A program made the translations under genes and the position numbers. From UBA668 sp963720695 (GTDB taxonomy: Bacteria > Actinomycetota > Acidimicrobiia > Acidimicrobiales > Ilumatobacteraceae), in contig CAVRGG010000003.1 in assembly GCA_963720695.1 (NCBI GenBank), positions 248,001 through 312,000 on the forward strand: a DNA stretch of 64,000 nucleotides, given 5' to 3'. The number at the start of each line of letters is the position of its first letter. Position 1 is the stretch's first letter. Under the pieces are notes generated by a model. It was not told the DNA's origin and did not search any database. It was given only the letters and a program-made list of their open reading frames with translations. This document shows, piece after piece, positions 42,516 to 51,370 of this stretch.

Positions 42516-43250
42516 ATGAGTTCGATCATCACGACCCGGCGCGCCATCACGTTCGCCACCCTCGCCATCGTCCTCGCCGCCTGCGGGAGCAGCAGCGCCG
42601 CCAGCAAGGTGGCGACGTTGAGCACCGGTGATCCGACCGGCGCGGCGACCACCACGACGTTGAGCGCGAAGGACTCGCAGGACGCGATCCTCGCCTACGC
42701 CGCGTGCATGCGCGAGAACGGCGTCGACATGCAGGACCCGACGTTCGACGCCAACGGCAACATGACCGGCGGCGGGCTCGGCCGTGGCTCGGGCATCGAC
42801 CGCAGCAGCACCGAGTTCCAGACAGCTCAGGCCGCCTGCGGATCCCTGATCGAGGGCATCGACTTCGGTCGCGGTCGTCGTGGCAACTTCGATCCGGCCG
42901 CCATCCAGACTGCACTGTCCGACTTCACCTCGTGCCTGCGCGAGCAGGGCCTGCAGGTCGACGACATCACCTTCGGTCAACCGGGCGCCGCTGGCGGACC
43001 CGGCGGGGTCAACGGGGGATCGCTCCCCGCGCCAGACGGCAGCATCCCGCCCGGCGGGTTCGACGGACCGCCACCGTCCTTCCAAGGCGGCGGCAACGGG
43101 CCCGGCGGGGCAGGCTTCGACCCGACCTCGCGGATGATCGAACAACTCGGCCTCGATGCCACCGACCCAGCGGTGAAGGCCGCACTCGACGTGTGCCAGC
43201 CGATCCTCACCAACGCCTTCCAGCCGACCACCAGCACGACGACGGGGTGA
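42516..43250 (+). CDS. Secreted lipoprotein with repeated CMRENG-type motifs
   Basis: 244 residues from the ATG at 42516 (GTG at 42507 possible). A lipobox (VLAAC) follows TTRRAITFATLAI. After a Ser/Ala/Thr linker come two related helical blocks, AYAACMRENGVDMQDPTFDANG and, later, DFTSCLREQGLQVDDITFG, then a Gly/Pro-rich stretch and a final cysteine in LDVCQPIL. Such lipoproteins are found upstream of PG-binding adaptor and MacB-type ABC genes in actinobacteria. Role unknown; probably an envelope partner of the exporter encoded downstream (starts six bases after). Confidence 0.72.
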   Translation: MSSIITTRRAITFATLAIVLAACGSSSAASKVATLSTGDPTGAATTTTLSAKDSQDAILAYAACMRENGVDMQDPTFDANGNMTGGGLGRGSGIDRSSTEFQTAQAACGSLIEGIDFGRGRRGNFDPAAIQTALSDFTSCLREQGLQVDDITFGQPGAAGGPGGVNGGSLPAPDGSIPPGGFDGPPPSFQGGGNGPGGAGFDPTSRMIEQLGLDATDPAVKAALDVCQPILTNAFQPTTSTTTG

Positions 43251-43255
43251 CCCCG

Positions 43256-44797
43256 ATGCGACGAATTGCGACTGTCGTCGCCGTGGTCATCGCTCTCGCG
43301 GGCGCGGGCACCGTCGTCTGGCTGACGACCCGCTCGAACGCGTCGGCCAGCGATCCCTCCATGGTGAAGACGACCACCACCGCGAAGGTCACCACTCGCG
43401 ACCTGACGATCTACGACTCGACGACGGCCACACTCGGCTTCACCACCTCCGTCACGGTCTCATCGCCCACATCGGGAACGGTGACCAGCCTGCTGGCACC
43501 GGGCAACACGATCTCGGCCGGCACCGTGGTGGCCACGATCGACGGCGCACCCGTCACCGCCCTGATCGGTGACGTCCCCTCGTATCGCGATCTCTCCAAG
43601 GGCGTCGCCGCGGGCATCGACGTCCGCCAGTTGGAGACCAACCTGGTGATGCTCGGCTTCGATCCCGACAACGCGATCACCATCGACGAGACCTACGACA
43701 GCGCGACGGCAGCCGCCGTCACCCGCTGGGAGGACAGCATCGGGCTCACCGGCGACGGCAAGGTCACCAAGGGCGAGATCGTCTACCTGTCGGGCGACGT
43801 GCTCACCGATGCCGCCTCGACGACGGTCGGCGCCGGCGTCAACGCCGGGTCACCCCTCGTGCAGGGTCGCCAGACCAATCGGTCGTTCCTCATCACCACC
43901 AACGGCGGCACCGGCGGCACCATCGACACGCTCGTGCCCGCTGGCACCCCCGTCACGACGGGCACCGTCCTGTTCCACCACGACAGCTATCCCGTGGCGG
44001 CGATCGAAGGCGATGCCAGCACCACCCCGGCACTCACCAGGGTGCTGTCGACGTCCTCGAGCGACGGCGTCGACGTGCACCTGTTGGAGACGATGCTCGC
44101 GGCAGGAGGTTTCGACCCCGACGGTGCGATGGTCGTCGACGACCACTTCGACGATGCCACCGCCGCCGCCGTGCAGCGCTGGTGGGCGGCCAACGGCGTC
44201 ACGGTCGACGCTGCGGCGGTGGAGGTGCCCGCGGGGAGTTTCGTCGTGGTGCCGGGCGGCCTGTTCGCCGGTGACGCGAAGGTGGCGGAAGGGGCTGTCG
44301 TCACCCGTGACGCAGTCGTGCTCGACCTGACGACGGCAGCGCGACAGATCACCACGACGGCGCCGGTCGGCGACAGCACGTTCGTGGTGGGCGCACCGAT
44401 CGACGTGTTGTTCCCCGACGGAACCGAGACGACCTCCAACGTGGTGAGCGTCGGCAACGTGGCCAGCAGCAACTCGAACAACCCCAACTCCACGCCGACG
44501 GTGCCGATCACGCTCAACGTGCAGGAGGTGCCCTCGGCGTACGACAGCTTCGTGCAGATCCCGGTCACGCTCCGAGTCGTCGCCCAGCAGGCCAAGGCTG
44601 CGTTCGTCGTCCCGGTGAGCGCGCTGGTCGCCCTGGCCGAGGGTGGTTTCGCCATCGAAGTGGTCGACGGCACGATGTCCGACGGCACGACGAGCACGCA
44701 CCTCGCGCCGGTGACGCCCGGCATCTACGCCGATGGGTTCGTCTCGATCACGGGGGAACAGGTCGCCGACGGCATGGACGTGGTGGTGCCGTCGTGA
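43256..44797 (+). CDS. MacA-like membrane-fusion adaptor with peptidoglycan-binding domain
   Basis: 513 residues. One N-terminal membrane segment (about 5-22), then a lipoyl/barrel-like part (VTVSSPTSGTVTSLLAPGNT), a PG_binding_1 domain (about 120-160: VRQLETNLVMLGFDPDNAIT, TRWEDSIG), a second LxTMLxxGG-type block (HLLETMLAAGGFDPDGAMVV, VQRWWAANG) and a C-terminal barrel. This is the actinobacterial type of periplasmic adaptor for MacB-like exporters, anchoring the complex to the wall. The next gene starts inside its stop (GTGA). Substrate unknown. Confidence 0.85.
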   Translation: MRRIATVVAVVIALAGAGTVVWLTTRSNASASDPSMVKTTTTAKVTTRDLTIYDSTTATLGFTTSVTVSSPTSGTVTSLLAPGNTISAGTVVATIDGAPVTALIGDVPSYRDLSKGVAAGIDVRQLETNLVMLGFDPDNAITIDETYDSATAAAVTRWEDSIGLTGDGKVTKGEIVYLSGDVLTDAASTTVGAGVNAGSPLVQGRQTNRSFLITTNGGTGGTIDTLVPAGTPVTTGTVLFHHDSYPVAAIEGDASTTPALTRVLSTSSSDGVDVHLLETMLAAGGFDPDGAMVVDDHFDDATAAAVQRWWAANGVTVDAAAVEVPAGSFVVVPGGLFAGDAKVAEGAVVTRDAVVLDLTTAARQITTTAPVGDSTFVVGAPIDVLFPDGTETTSNVVSVGNVASSNSNNPNSTPTVPITLNVQEVPSAYDSFVQIPVTLRVVAQQAKAAFVVPVSALVALAEGGFAIEVVDGTMSDGTTSTHLAPVTPGIYADGFVSITGEQVADGMDVVVPS

Positions 44798-45495
44798 CCG
44801 CCGCGCTCGAACTGATCGACGTGGTCAAGACGTACCCCGGCGAACCGCCGGTGCGGGCGCTCGAGTCGGTGTCGCTGCGAGTGGACAAGGGAGAGATGGT
44901 CGGGATCGTCGGACCGTCCGGTTCCGGCAAGTCGACCCTCCTGCACATCATCGGGACCCTCGACCGCCCGACGTCGGGTGAGGTGCTCCTCGGGGGCGTC
45001 GCCACCGCCCACATGTCCGACCGGAACCTGTCCGCTGTGCGCTCGCAGATGCTGGGCTTCGTCTTCCAACAGTTCTTCCTGATGGAAGGCATCAGCGCGC
45101 TCGACAACGTCGCCGATGGCTTGCTGTACCGTGGGGTCGCACCGGCCAAGCGGCGAGCGGCCGCCATGGAAGCGCTCGAACGGGTCGGCCTCGGTCACCG
45201 CGTGCACCACGTCCCCGGCAAGCTCAGCGGCGGCGAGCGTCAGCGCGTCGCGATCGCTCGCGCGATCGTCAACCGGCCCGAGATCGTCCTCGCCGACGAA
45301 CCCACCGGCAACCTGGACTCGCGCTCTGGCGCAGCGGTGATGGAACTCGTACGCGACCTTCACCGTGACGGGCACACCGTCATCATCATCACCCACGATC
45401 GCCAACTCGCTGATTCACTCCCTCGACGCGTGAGCATGCTCGACGGACGGATCGAGCACGACACGAACGAGCTCATCGCAGCGGAGTCGGTATGA
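44794..45495 (+). CDS. MacB-type ABC exporter ATPase
   Basis: 233 residues from a GTG. Walker A GIVGPSGSGKSTLLHIIG, Q-loop FVFQQFFLMEG, signature KLSGGERQRVAIARAIVN, Walker B EIVLADEPTGNLD, H-loop IIITHDRQLA. LolD/MacB-type ATPase energising the FtsX-like permease, with which it overlaps (ATGA). The surrounding adaptors suggest efflux or cell-envelope lipoprotein/peptide export. Confidence 0.95.
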   Translation: MTAALELIDVVKTYPGEPPVRALESVSLRVDKGEMVGIVGPSGSGKSTLLHIIGTLDRPTSGEVLLGGVATAHMSDRNLSAVRSQMLGFVFQQFFLMEGISALDNVADGLLYRGVAPAKRRAAAMEALERVGLGHRVHHVPGKLSGGERQRVAIARAIVNRPEIVLADEPTGNLDSRSGAAVMELVRDLHRDGHTVIIITHDRQLADSLPRRVSMLDGRIEHDTNELIAAESV

Positions 45496-46700
45496 GTGCG
45501 ACCGTCGCACCTCCCCCCTCGAAACTCCGACTCGGCGACGTGCTGCGCGTCGGGTCCCTCGGTCTTCGATCGCGTCGGCTCCGGACCGGACTGTCCACGC
45601 TCGGCGTTGCGATCGGTATCGCTGCGATGGTCGGCGTCCTCGGGCTCTCTGCGTCGTCGCAGGAGGATCTCAACGCCAAGATCCGCGCGCTCGGCACCAA
45701 CCTCCTGGAAGTGCAGGCATCGCAGGGCTTCGGGCGCGGCACGGGGGTGCTGCCCGGCACCGCCGTGGCGATGACGAGCCGGATCGGCCCGGTCACCGCC
45801 GTCAGCTCATTGACCACCGTGACCGCCACCGTGCGGCGCACGGACATGATCTCCGAGGGCATCACGAGTGGCATCGGTGTGTTCGCCGCCGACCCGGGAC
45901 TCCTCGCCACGCTGCACGCGTCCCTCGCCGACGGTCGCTTCCTCGACACCGCGACCGCGACGTACCCGGCCGTGGTGTTGGGGAGCACTGCTGCGCAGAA
46001 GCTGGGCGTCGTCGACGTGGCCGACGGGCTGCGGGTGTTCATCGCCGGCAACTGGTTCGACGTGGTCGGCATCCTCGACCCCGTCGCCGCCGCACCGGGT
46101 CTCGACCGCGCGGCCATCGTCGGTCTGGCGGCGGCCGAGACCTACATCGTCGGCGACTCGATCGACCCGGGGACGGTCTACGTCCGCACCGAGGACGGTG
46201 CCGCCGACGCCGTCAGCGCGGTGCTGCCCAACACCGTCAACCCGGCGACCCCGGAAGAGGTGCAGGTGACACGACCGAGTGACGCCCTCGCTGCGCAGGA
46301 GGCGGCGAGTTCGGCGTTCACGTCGTTGTTCCTCGGGCTCGGCGCGGTGGCGCTCCTCGTCGGTGGCATCGGCATCGCCAACGTGATGGTCATCGCCGTG
46401 ATCGAGCGACGCACGGAGATCGGGCTGCGACGAGCGCTCGGTGCCACCCGTGCCCACATCCGCCGCCAGTTCCTCACCGAAGCCGTACTGCTCGCCGGGG
46501 CCGGTGGAGTCGTCGGCGTGCTGCTCGGCGCCCTCGTCACCGCAGCGTACGCGCGCTCCCAGCACTGGCAGATCGTGATCCCTCCGGTGGCCATGGCAGG
46601 TGGATTGGTCGCCGCGATCGTGATCGGCGGGATCGCCGGTCTGTATCCGGCAGCCCGCGCCGCCCGCCTCCCGCCCACCGAAGCCCTCCGGTCGAACTGA
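45492..46700 (+). CDS. MacB/FtsX-type ABC permease
   Basis: 402 residues. N-terminal membrane helix (LSTLGVAIGIAAMVGVLGLS) followed by a large extracytoplasmic MacB_PCD domain (about 45-270), then three C-terminal membrane helices (LFLGLGAVALLVGGIGIANV; a second near 330; VAAIVIGGIAGLYPAARAA). The RRTEIGLRRALGATRAHIRR block is the coupling region for the ATPase. Ends with the typical PTEALRSN. The second adaptor gene starts six bases downstream. Confidence 0.94.
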   Translation: MSATVAPPPSKLRLGDVLRVGSLGLRSRRLRTGLSTLGVAIGIAAMVGVLGLSASSQEDLNAKIRALGTNLLEVQASQGFGRGTGVLPGTAVAMTSRIGPVTAVSSLTTVTATVRRTDMISEGITSGIGVFAADPGLLATLHASLADGRFLDTATATYPAVVLGSTAAQKLGVVDVADGLRVFIAGNWFDVVGILDPVAAAPGLDRAAIVGLAAAETYIVGDSIDPGTVYVRTEDGAADAVSAVLPNTVNPATPEEVQVTRPSDALAAQEAASSAFTSLFLGLGAVALLVGGIGIANVMVIAVIERRTEIGLRRALGATRAHIRRQFLTEAVLLAGAGGVVGVLLGALVTAAYARSQHWQIVIPPVAMAGGLVAAIVIGGIAGLYPAARAARLPPTEALRSN

Positions 46701-46705
46701 GCGTC

Positions 46706-48214
46706 ATGAGCGACTCGACCTCATCCTCACGCAAGGGCTTCATCGTCCGCTTCGTCGTCGTGTTCGTCCTGCTCGGCGCGGCCATCGCGACCACGATCGC
46801 GCTCGGACACCGTTCGACACCGGCGACGGTGACCGCATCCGCGTTCACGACGGCCAAGGTCAGCACCGGCACGTTGACGACCAGTGAGCAGGTGGACGGC
46901 TCCGTCGAGCTCAGCGACGTGACCGAGGTGCTGCACCGCATCGACGGACAGACCGCGTCATCGAGTGCGGCGCCGTCCAGTGCTGCGTCGTCCAGTGCTG
47001 CGTCGTCCAGTGCTGCGTCGTCCAGTGCTGCGTCGTCCACGGTCCCCGCCATCGCTGCGGCCAGCGTCGAGATGCTCGCGCCGACCGCCACCGACCCGTG
47101 CGTCGAACCGACCACCACCACGACCCTTCCCGACACGACCGTTCCCGACACGACCGTTCCCGACACGACGGTCCCGACGACCACCGTTCCCGACACGACG
47201 GCCCCGACGACCACCGTGCCACCGACCACCGTGCCGACCACGGCAACCGATCCGTGCACCCCGACCTCGACCACACCTTCGACGACACCGTCGAGCATCC
47301 CGTCGGGCGGCGGCAGCCGACCGGGCGGAGGCCTGGGCGGCAGCGCACCTTCGGGAACATCAGGCGGTGCGACCGGCGGCGGCGCGGCGAGCGGGCGGGT
47401 CACGGAAGTGATCACCTCCGTCATCGACGACGGATCGCCGGTGTCGCTCGGCACGGTGCTGTACGCGGTGGAGAGCCGGCCGGTGGTCGCCCTGTCGGGC
47501 GCGCTGCCCGCGTGGCGCACGTTGAAGGTCGGTGTCGCCGACGGCACCGACGTCCTCCAACTCGAGCTGAGCCTGGTGGCACTCGGGTACGACCGCGACC
47601 ACGCGATGACCGTCGACGGGCACTTCGACAGCGCCACCAGAGCTGCCGTCAAGCGCTGGCAGACCGGCTACGGCCTCGACTCGACCGGCATCGTCACCCT
47701 CGGGTCGGTGGTGTTCCTCCCCGCGGCCGCCGACGTGTCGTCCGTCGCCAAGTCCGTCGGTGACTCGGTCGGCGACGGCGATCAGGTGCTGACGCTCTCC
47801 GCATCGAGCCAGACCGTGCTCATCGACGTTCCCACCGGCGACGAAGCGTTCGTCGTCCCCGGGCTCGGCGTGCGCATCGGCAAGGTCGACGGCACGGTCG
47901 AATTGATCCGCAGCGTCACCCAGAACGGGTCGACGAGCGTGCAGGCCGTCATCGCCCCTTCCGCACCCCTCGACGGCGCTGCCAACGGTGCGGCGGTGAA
48001 GGTGACGATCACCCACGACGGGTTGGCAGACGTCCTGCTGGTACCCGCAGCGGCATTGGTCTCGCGACTCGACGGCACCTACGCGCTGGACGTCGCCCAA
48101 CCCGACGGCTCCGGAGTGTGGACACCGGTCGAGGTGCTGGGCGTCGCCGGCGGCAACGTCGCCGTGAAGGGTGACGGCATCACCGACGGCACCGAGGTCC
48201 TCCGACCGGTCTGA
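46706..48214 (+). CDS. Second PG-binding adaptor protein with long low-complexity insert
   Basis: 502 residues. N-terminal membrane helix (15-32). A lipoyl-type half (VSTGTLTTSEQVDGSVELSD) is separated by about 155 low-complexity residues (S/A runs, then T/P-rich TTVPDT repeats and a glycine-rich part, residues about 85-235) from the second half (GRVTEVITSVIDDGSPVSLG). A PG_binding_1 domain follows (VLQLELSLVALGYDRDHAMT, RWQTGYGLD) and a C-terminal barrel with SVTQNGSTSVQAVIA. Homologous to the adaptor at 43256, so the operon encodes two. The insert is encoded by 15-base tandem repeats. Confidence 0.85.
   Translation: MSDSTSSSRKGFIVRFVVVFVLLGAAIATTIALGHRSTPATVTASAFTTAKVSTGTLTTSEQVDGSVELSDVTEVLHRIDGQTASSSAAPSSAASSSAASSSAASSSAASSTVPAIAAASVEMLAPTATDPCVEPTTTTTLPDTTVPDTTVPDTTVPTTTVPDTTAPTTTVPPTTVPTTATDPCTPTSTTPSTTPSSIPSGGGSRPGGGLGGSAPSGTSGGATGGGAASGRVTEVITSVIDDGSPVSLGTVLYAVESRPVVALSGALPAWRTLKVGVADGTDVLQLELSLVALGYDRDHAMTVDGHFDSATRAAVKRWQTGYGLDSTGIVTLGSVVFLPAAADVSSVAKSVGDSVGDGDQVLTLSASSQTVLIDVPTGDEAFVVPGLGVRIGKVDGTVELIRSVTQNGSTSVQAVIAPSAPLDGAANGAAVKVTITHDGLADVLLVPAAALVSRLDGTYALDVAQPDGSGVWTPVEVLGVAGGNVAVKGDGITDGTEVLRPV
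46976..47035. repeat. 15-base tandem repeat (four perfect copies)
   Basis: TCCAGTGCTGCGTCG is repeated exactly four times in a row, with a fifth, imperfect copy just before. It encodes SSAAS-type pentapeptides within the adaptor insert. The unit preserves the frame, so the length may vary between strains. Confidence 0.9.
47131..47220. repeat. 15-base-period degenerate repeat
   Basis: Six 15-base units of the type CGACACGACCGTTCC encode the TVPDT/TVPTT-rich part of the same insert. The first two copies are identical; later ones alternate CGACACGACG- and GACGACCACC-type units. Confidence 0.8.
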
Positions 48215-48244
48215 GCCGCCGACCGCAGGATTAGCGTCCCGCGC

Positions 48245-49270
48245 ATGCATGTCGACGTGATGCTCACCCCGAAGCCGCTCCAGCAGATGGGTGGTACCGC
48301 TCGCGCGATCGAGTCGGCCGGATTCGACGGGATCCTGTTCACGGAGGCCGGACGGACCGCGTACCTGTCGGCCACCGCTGCGGCCGTCGCCGCGCCGAGT
48401 CTGGAACTGAGCACCGGGGTCGCGGTCGCTTTCCCTCGTAGCCCGATGGTCACCGCACAGGTCGCCTGGGAGTTGCAGGAGGCCACCGGCGGCCACTTCC
48501 GGCTGGGCCTCGGTACACAGGTGCGCACCCACGTCGTGCGCCGCTACGGCGTCGAATTCGATCCGCCCGGGCCCCGGCTGCGCGACTACGTCCAGGCGGT
48601 GAAGGCGTGCTTCGGCGGATTTCGTGGCGAGCCCCTCGACCACCGCGGTGCGTTCTACGAGCTGACGTGGCTGAACCGTCAGTGGAGCCCGGGACCGATC
48701 GATCTTCCCGACCCGAAGGTCGACATCGCGGCGGTGAACCCGTGGATGCTCCGGATGGCCGGGGAAGTCGCCGACGGCGTGCACGTGCATCCCATCGGCG
48801 AGCCCGGCTACCTGCGCCGCCACGTCCTGCCCAACGTGGCCCGTGGCGCAGAGGAGATGGGCCGCAGCCTCGACGACATCTCGATCGTGGTGCCCGTGAA
48901 CCTCATCGTCGGCGACAGCGATGCCGAACGGGCCGCCGACCGCGAACTGCTGCGCGGGATGCTCTCGTTCTACGGCAGCACCCCGAACTACGCCTTCATC
49001 TGGGACGAGGCCGGGTTCGAGGGCACGACCGAGCGCATCCGTGAACGGCAGAAGGCGGGTGACATCGCGGGTATGGCGGCACAGATCACCGACGACCACC
49101 TCGCCACGTTCTGCACCGAGGCCACGTGGGACCAGCTCGCCCAGCGCCTCGTCGACACCTACCGGGGCGTGGCCACCCGTCTGGTCTTCTACAACGCGAT
49201 GCTCGGACACCCCGACCGCATCGAGCGCTTCGGTGAGGTCGCCAGGGAGATCCGCTTCCTCAGCGAGTGA
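48245..49270 (+). CDS. LLM-class (F420-type) oxidoreductase
   Basis: 341 residues. Luciferase-like barrel: MHVDVMLTPKPLQQMGGTAR, GFDGILFTEAGRTAYL, ELSTGVAVAFPRSPMVTAQV, GGHFRLGLGTQVRTHVVRRYG, DIAAVNPWMLRMAGEVADGV. The lack of an obvious monooxygenase partner and the actinobacterial background favour F420 as cofactor (inference). Second of three LLM genes in the window. It follows the adaptor operon by 30 bases and is convergent with the response regulator. Confidence 0.88.
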   Translation: MHVDVMLTPKPLQQMGGTARAIESAGFDGILFTEAGRTAYLSATAAAVAAPSLELSTGVAVAFPRSPMVTAQVAWELQEATGGHFRLGLGTQVRTHVVRRYGVEFDPPGPRLRDYVQAVKACFGGFRGEPLDHRGAFYELTWLNRQWSPGPIDLPDPKVDIAAVNPWMLRMAGEVADGVHVHPIGEPGYLRRHVLPNVARGAEEMGRSLDDISIVVPVNLIVGDSDAERAADRELLRGMLSFYGSTPNYAFIWDEAGFEGTTERIRERQKAGDIAGMAAQITDDHLATFCTEATWDQLAQRLVDTYRGVATRLVFYNAMLGHPDRIERFGEVAREIRFLSE

Positions 49271-49468
49271 CCGCCGCGAGATCCCACACTCCCGCCCCTC
49301 GCGCCCCGGCCGAACCCCGCGCCCGCCCCCGGGATCTCCCCACCTTCCCCCATTCCCGCGCGTACGAGAACGTGAATTCACGTTCTCGTACTCACGAGAA
49401 CGAGCGATGACCGGCGGGGCGACGAGGCGACGAGGGGTCAGCGGCGGACGACGAGCGCCGAACGAACG
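49271..49468. other. Convergent intergenic region with large palindrome
   Basis: 198 bases between two convergent genes. The first 80 bases are C-rich with no frame of interest (many CCC runs); the palindrome at 49362-49402 is the only marked structure. No small gene is evident. Confidence 0.5.
49362..49402. repeat. 30-base perfect palindrome with a third half-site
   Basis: 49362-49391 is a perfect 30-base palindrome (GTACGAGAACGTGAA and its exact complement). A third copy of ACGAGAACG at 49394-49402 forms a second inverted repeat with the right arm (CGTTCTCGT-ACTC-ACGAGAACG). It lies in a convergent gap, so it may act as a bidirectional terminator, but the half-site repetition also fits a protein-binding site. 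Confidence 0.8.
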
Positions 49469-50116
49469 TCAGAGCAGGCGGCGGGTGGTGGCCCAGGCCG
49501 ACAGCTCGTGACGGTTGGACAGCTGCAGCTTGCGCAGGACCGCGGACACGTGGGTCTCGATGGTCTTGATCGAGAGGTGCAAGCGAGTCGCGACCTCTCG
49601 ATAGGTGTAGCCGCGGGCGATCAACCGCATCACCTCCTGCTCTCGCGTCGAGAGCAGGTCGAGCTCGGGATCCGTCGGTGCGGGCAACTGACCCGAGAAC
49701 GCATCGAGCACGAAACCGGCCAGGCGCGGCGAGAACACCGCATCGCCCGAGCGCACCCGGTGCACCGCATCGACGAGCTCGGCGGCGTCGATGGTCTTCG
49801 TGACATAGCCCCGTGCCCCGGCCCGGATGATGGCGACGACGTCCTCGGCGGCATCGGACACCGACAGTGCGAGGAACACGGCTTCGGGCCACTCGCGCAG
49901 CACCTGCTCGATGATCGCCCTGCCGCCACCGTCGGGGAGGTGCACGTCGACCAACACCACGTCGGGACGCGTCCGCAGCACACCGGCGACCGCCTCGGCC
50001 ACCGAGCCCGCCTCGCCCACCACACGGACCGACTGGTCGAGCTCGGTCCGAACGCCCGCGCGGAACAGCGCGTGGTCGTCGACGAGGAAGACCGTGGTCG
50101 GCGTGCCCGTCATCAT
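49469..50116 (-). CDS. NarL/LuxR-type response regulator
   Basis: 215 residues from the ATG at 50116. Receiver domain: TVFLVDDHALFRAGVRTEL, phospho-acceptor in VVLVDVHLPDGGG, conserved T/S in LALSVSD and lysine in GYVTKTI. C-terminal LuxR HTH: LSTREQEVMRLIARGYTYRE, then HLSIKTIETHVSAVLRKLQL. Its start overlaps the kinase stop (ATGA), so it is the cognate regulator of the PspC-type kinase. Confidence 0.94.
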   Translation of the reverse strand: MMTGTPTTVFLVDDHALFRAGVRTELDQSVRVVGEAGSVAEAVAGVLRTRPDVVLVDVHLPDGGGRAIIEQVLREWPEAVFLALSVSDAAEDVVAIIRAGARGYVTKTIDAAELVDAVHRVRSGDAVFSPRLAGFVLDAFSGQLPAPTDPELDLLSTREQEVMRLIARGYTYREVATRLHLSIKTIETHVSAVLRKLQLSNRHELSAWATTRRLL

Positions 50117-51312
50117 CGGCTCGATCGATCGGAAGGAACGCGGCGCGGCACGGCGAGGTGTACCTCGGTTCCCGACCCCGGTCCGGATTCCACGTGCGAG
50201 GTGCCGCCGATGCGGGTCATCCGACCCTCGATCGACTGGGCGATGCCCTGTCGATCGGCCGGAATCGCCGAGCGGTCGAACCCGCGGCCCCGATCGCGGA
50301 CGAACACCTCCGCGGACGTGTCGGTGACCTCGACGTAGACCGACAGCTGCGTCTCGCCACTGTGCTTGGCGCTGTTGACACAGGCTTCGCGGGCTGCGGC
50401 GCCGAGCGCAGCGAGGTCGTCGTCGAGGGGCGCGTCGCCGACCGCGACCACGTCGACCCGCACGGAGTACCGCTGCTCGACCTCGCGGGCGATGTCGTGG
50501 ATCTCTGCCACGAACGAGCCGGTGCCGATGATGTCGGCGCCGAACAACCACTCACGGAGCTCGTGCTCCTGCTGGCGGGCCAGGCTCGCCGTGCGCCGCG
50601 GGTCGTCGGCCGTGCGCTGGATCAGCGCCAGCGTCTGCAGCACCGAATCGTGAAGATGGGCCGCCATCGCCTCGCGTTCCTCGGACCGGATGCGCTCCCG
50701 GCGATCCTCCGCGGCGGTCTGTGCGAGGCGTGTGATCCATGGCCCGATCACCAGGGCCACACCGAGGATGCTCGTTGCGGTGGCGAACGCACCGACCCGC
50801 ACCGCTCCCGGCACGACACTGCCGGCGCTCACCATCACCAGGCCGAGCGCCACGAGCGAGGCACCGACGATCACCCGCGACCGTGCGTGACGACCGCTCA
50901 TCACCTCCTCGAGGCGGGCCGACGCGGAGGACCGCAGCGACCCTTCTCCCCTCGCCATCCCGAGCACGACCAGCCCGGCCACGACCACCACCAGCGGCAC
51001 CATCACGGTGTCGCCCAGCCACACACCGGTCGAACGCACGATGGCGAGCAACCCGAGGGTGATGGCGACGACGGACAGATTCCGTCGAGCATCGGGTGCC
51101 ACCGGGGGCGCCACGCGCGCCCCTTGATCGACGGACAGGGCCGCGCCGATCGCGTAGAGCGCGAGGCCCACGCCGGCAGCGAAGGTCAGCACGACCAACG
51201 CGCCACGCACGAGCAACGGATCCACGCCGTGCTGGCGGCCGAAGCCACCTGCAACGCCGGCCACGACTCGACGATCGTCGCTCCGGGCGAAGGTGAGGGG
51301 TCCGTGTCGCAT
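50113..51312 (-). CDS. PspC-domain sensor histidine kinase
   Basis: 399 residues from the ATG at 51312. An N-terminal PspC domain (about 1-60: FARSDDRRVVAGVAGGFGRQ, VDPLLVRGALVVLTFAAGVG) precedes several membrane helices (80-195). The kinase core is HisKA_3 type: REAMAAHLHDSVLQTLALIQ with the phospho-histidine in HLHD, then a HATPase domain with EACVNSAKHSGE (N box) and DRGRGFD (G1). Such kinases sense cell-envelope or membrane stress through PspC (known of the family). Pairs with the adjacent NarL-type regulator. Confidence 0.92.
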   Translation of the reverse strand: MRHGPLTFARSDDRRVVAGVAGGFGRQHGVDPLLVRGALVVLTFAAGVGLALYAIGAALSVDQGARVAPPVAPDARRNLSVVAITLGLLAIVRSTGVWLGDTVMVPLVVVVAGLVVLGMARGEGSLRSSASARLEEVMSGRHARSRVIVGASLVALGLVMVSAGSVVPGAVRVGAFATATSILGVALVIGPWITRLAQTAAEDRRERIRSEEREAMAAHLHDSVLQTLALIQRTADDPRRTASLARQQEHELREWLFGADIIGTGSFVAEIHDIAREVEQRYSVRVDVVAVGDAPLDDDLAALGAAAREACVNSAKHSGETQLSVYVEVTDTSAEVFVRDRGRGFDRSAIPADRQGIAQSIEGRMTRIGGTSHVESGPGSGTEVHLAVPRRVPSDRSSR

Positions 51313-51370
51313 CGATCCGATTGTCGCACGAGACCTGGTCGATGTCATCGGGGACCAGGTCAGGGACGGC

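Noticed and set aside
46976..47220. Tandem repeats as a CRISPR array or VNTR outside a gene
   Set aside because: They are contiguous, in frame and encode low-complexity protein; no spacers.
49362..49402. LexA box or CRISPR-like repeat reading of the palindrome
   Set aside because: GAAC and GTTC are separated by 10 bases rather than the 4 of a LexA box, and there are no spacer-separated repeats, so neither fits.
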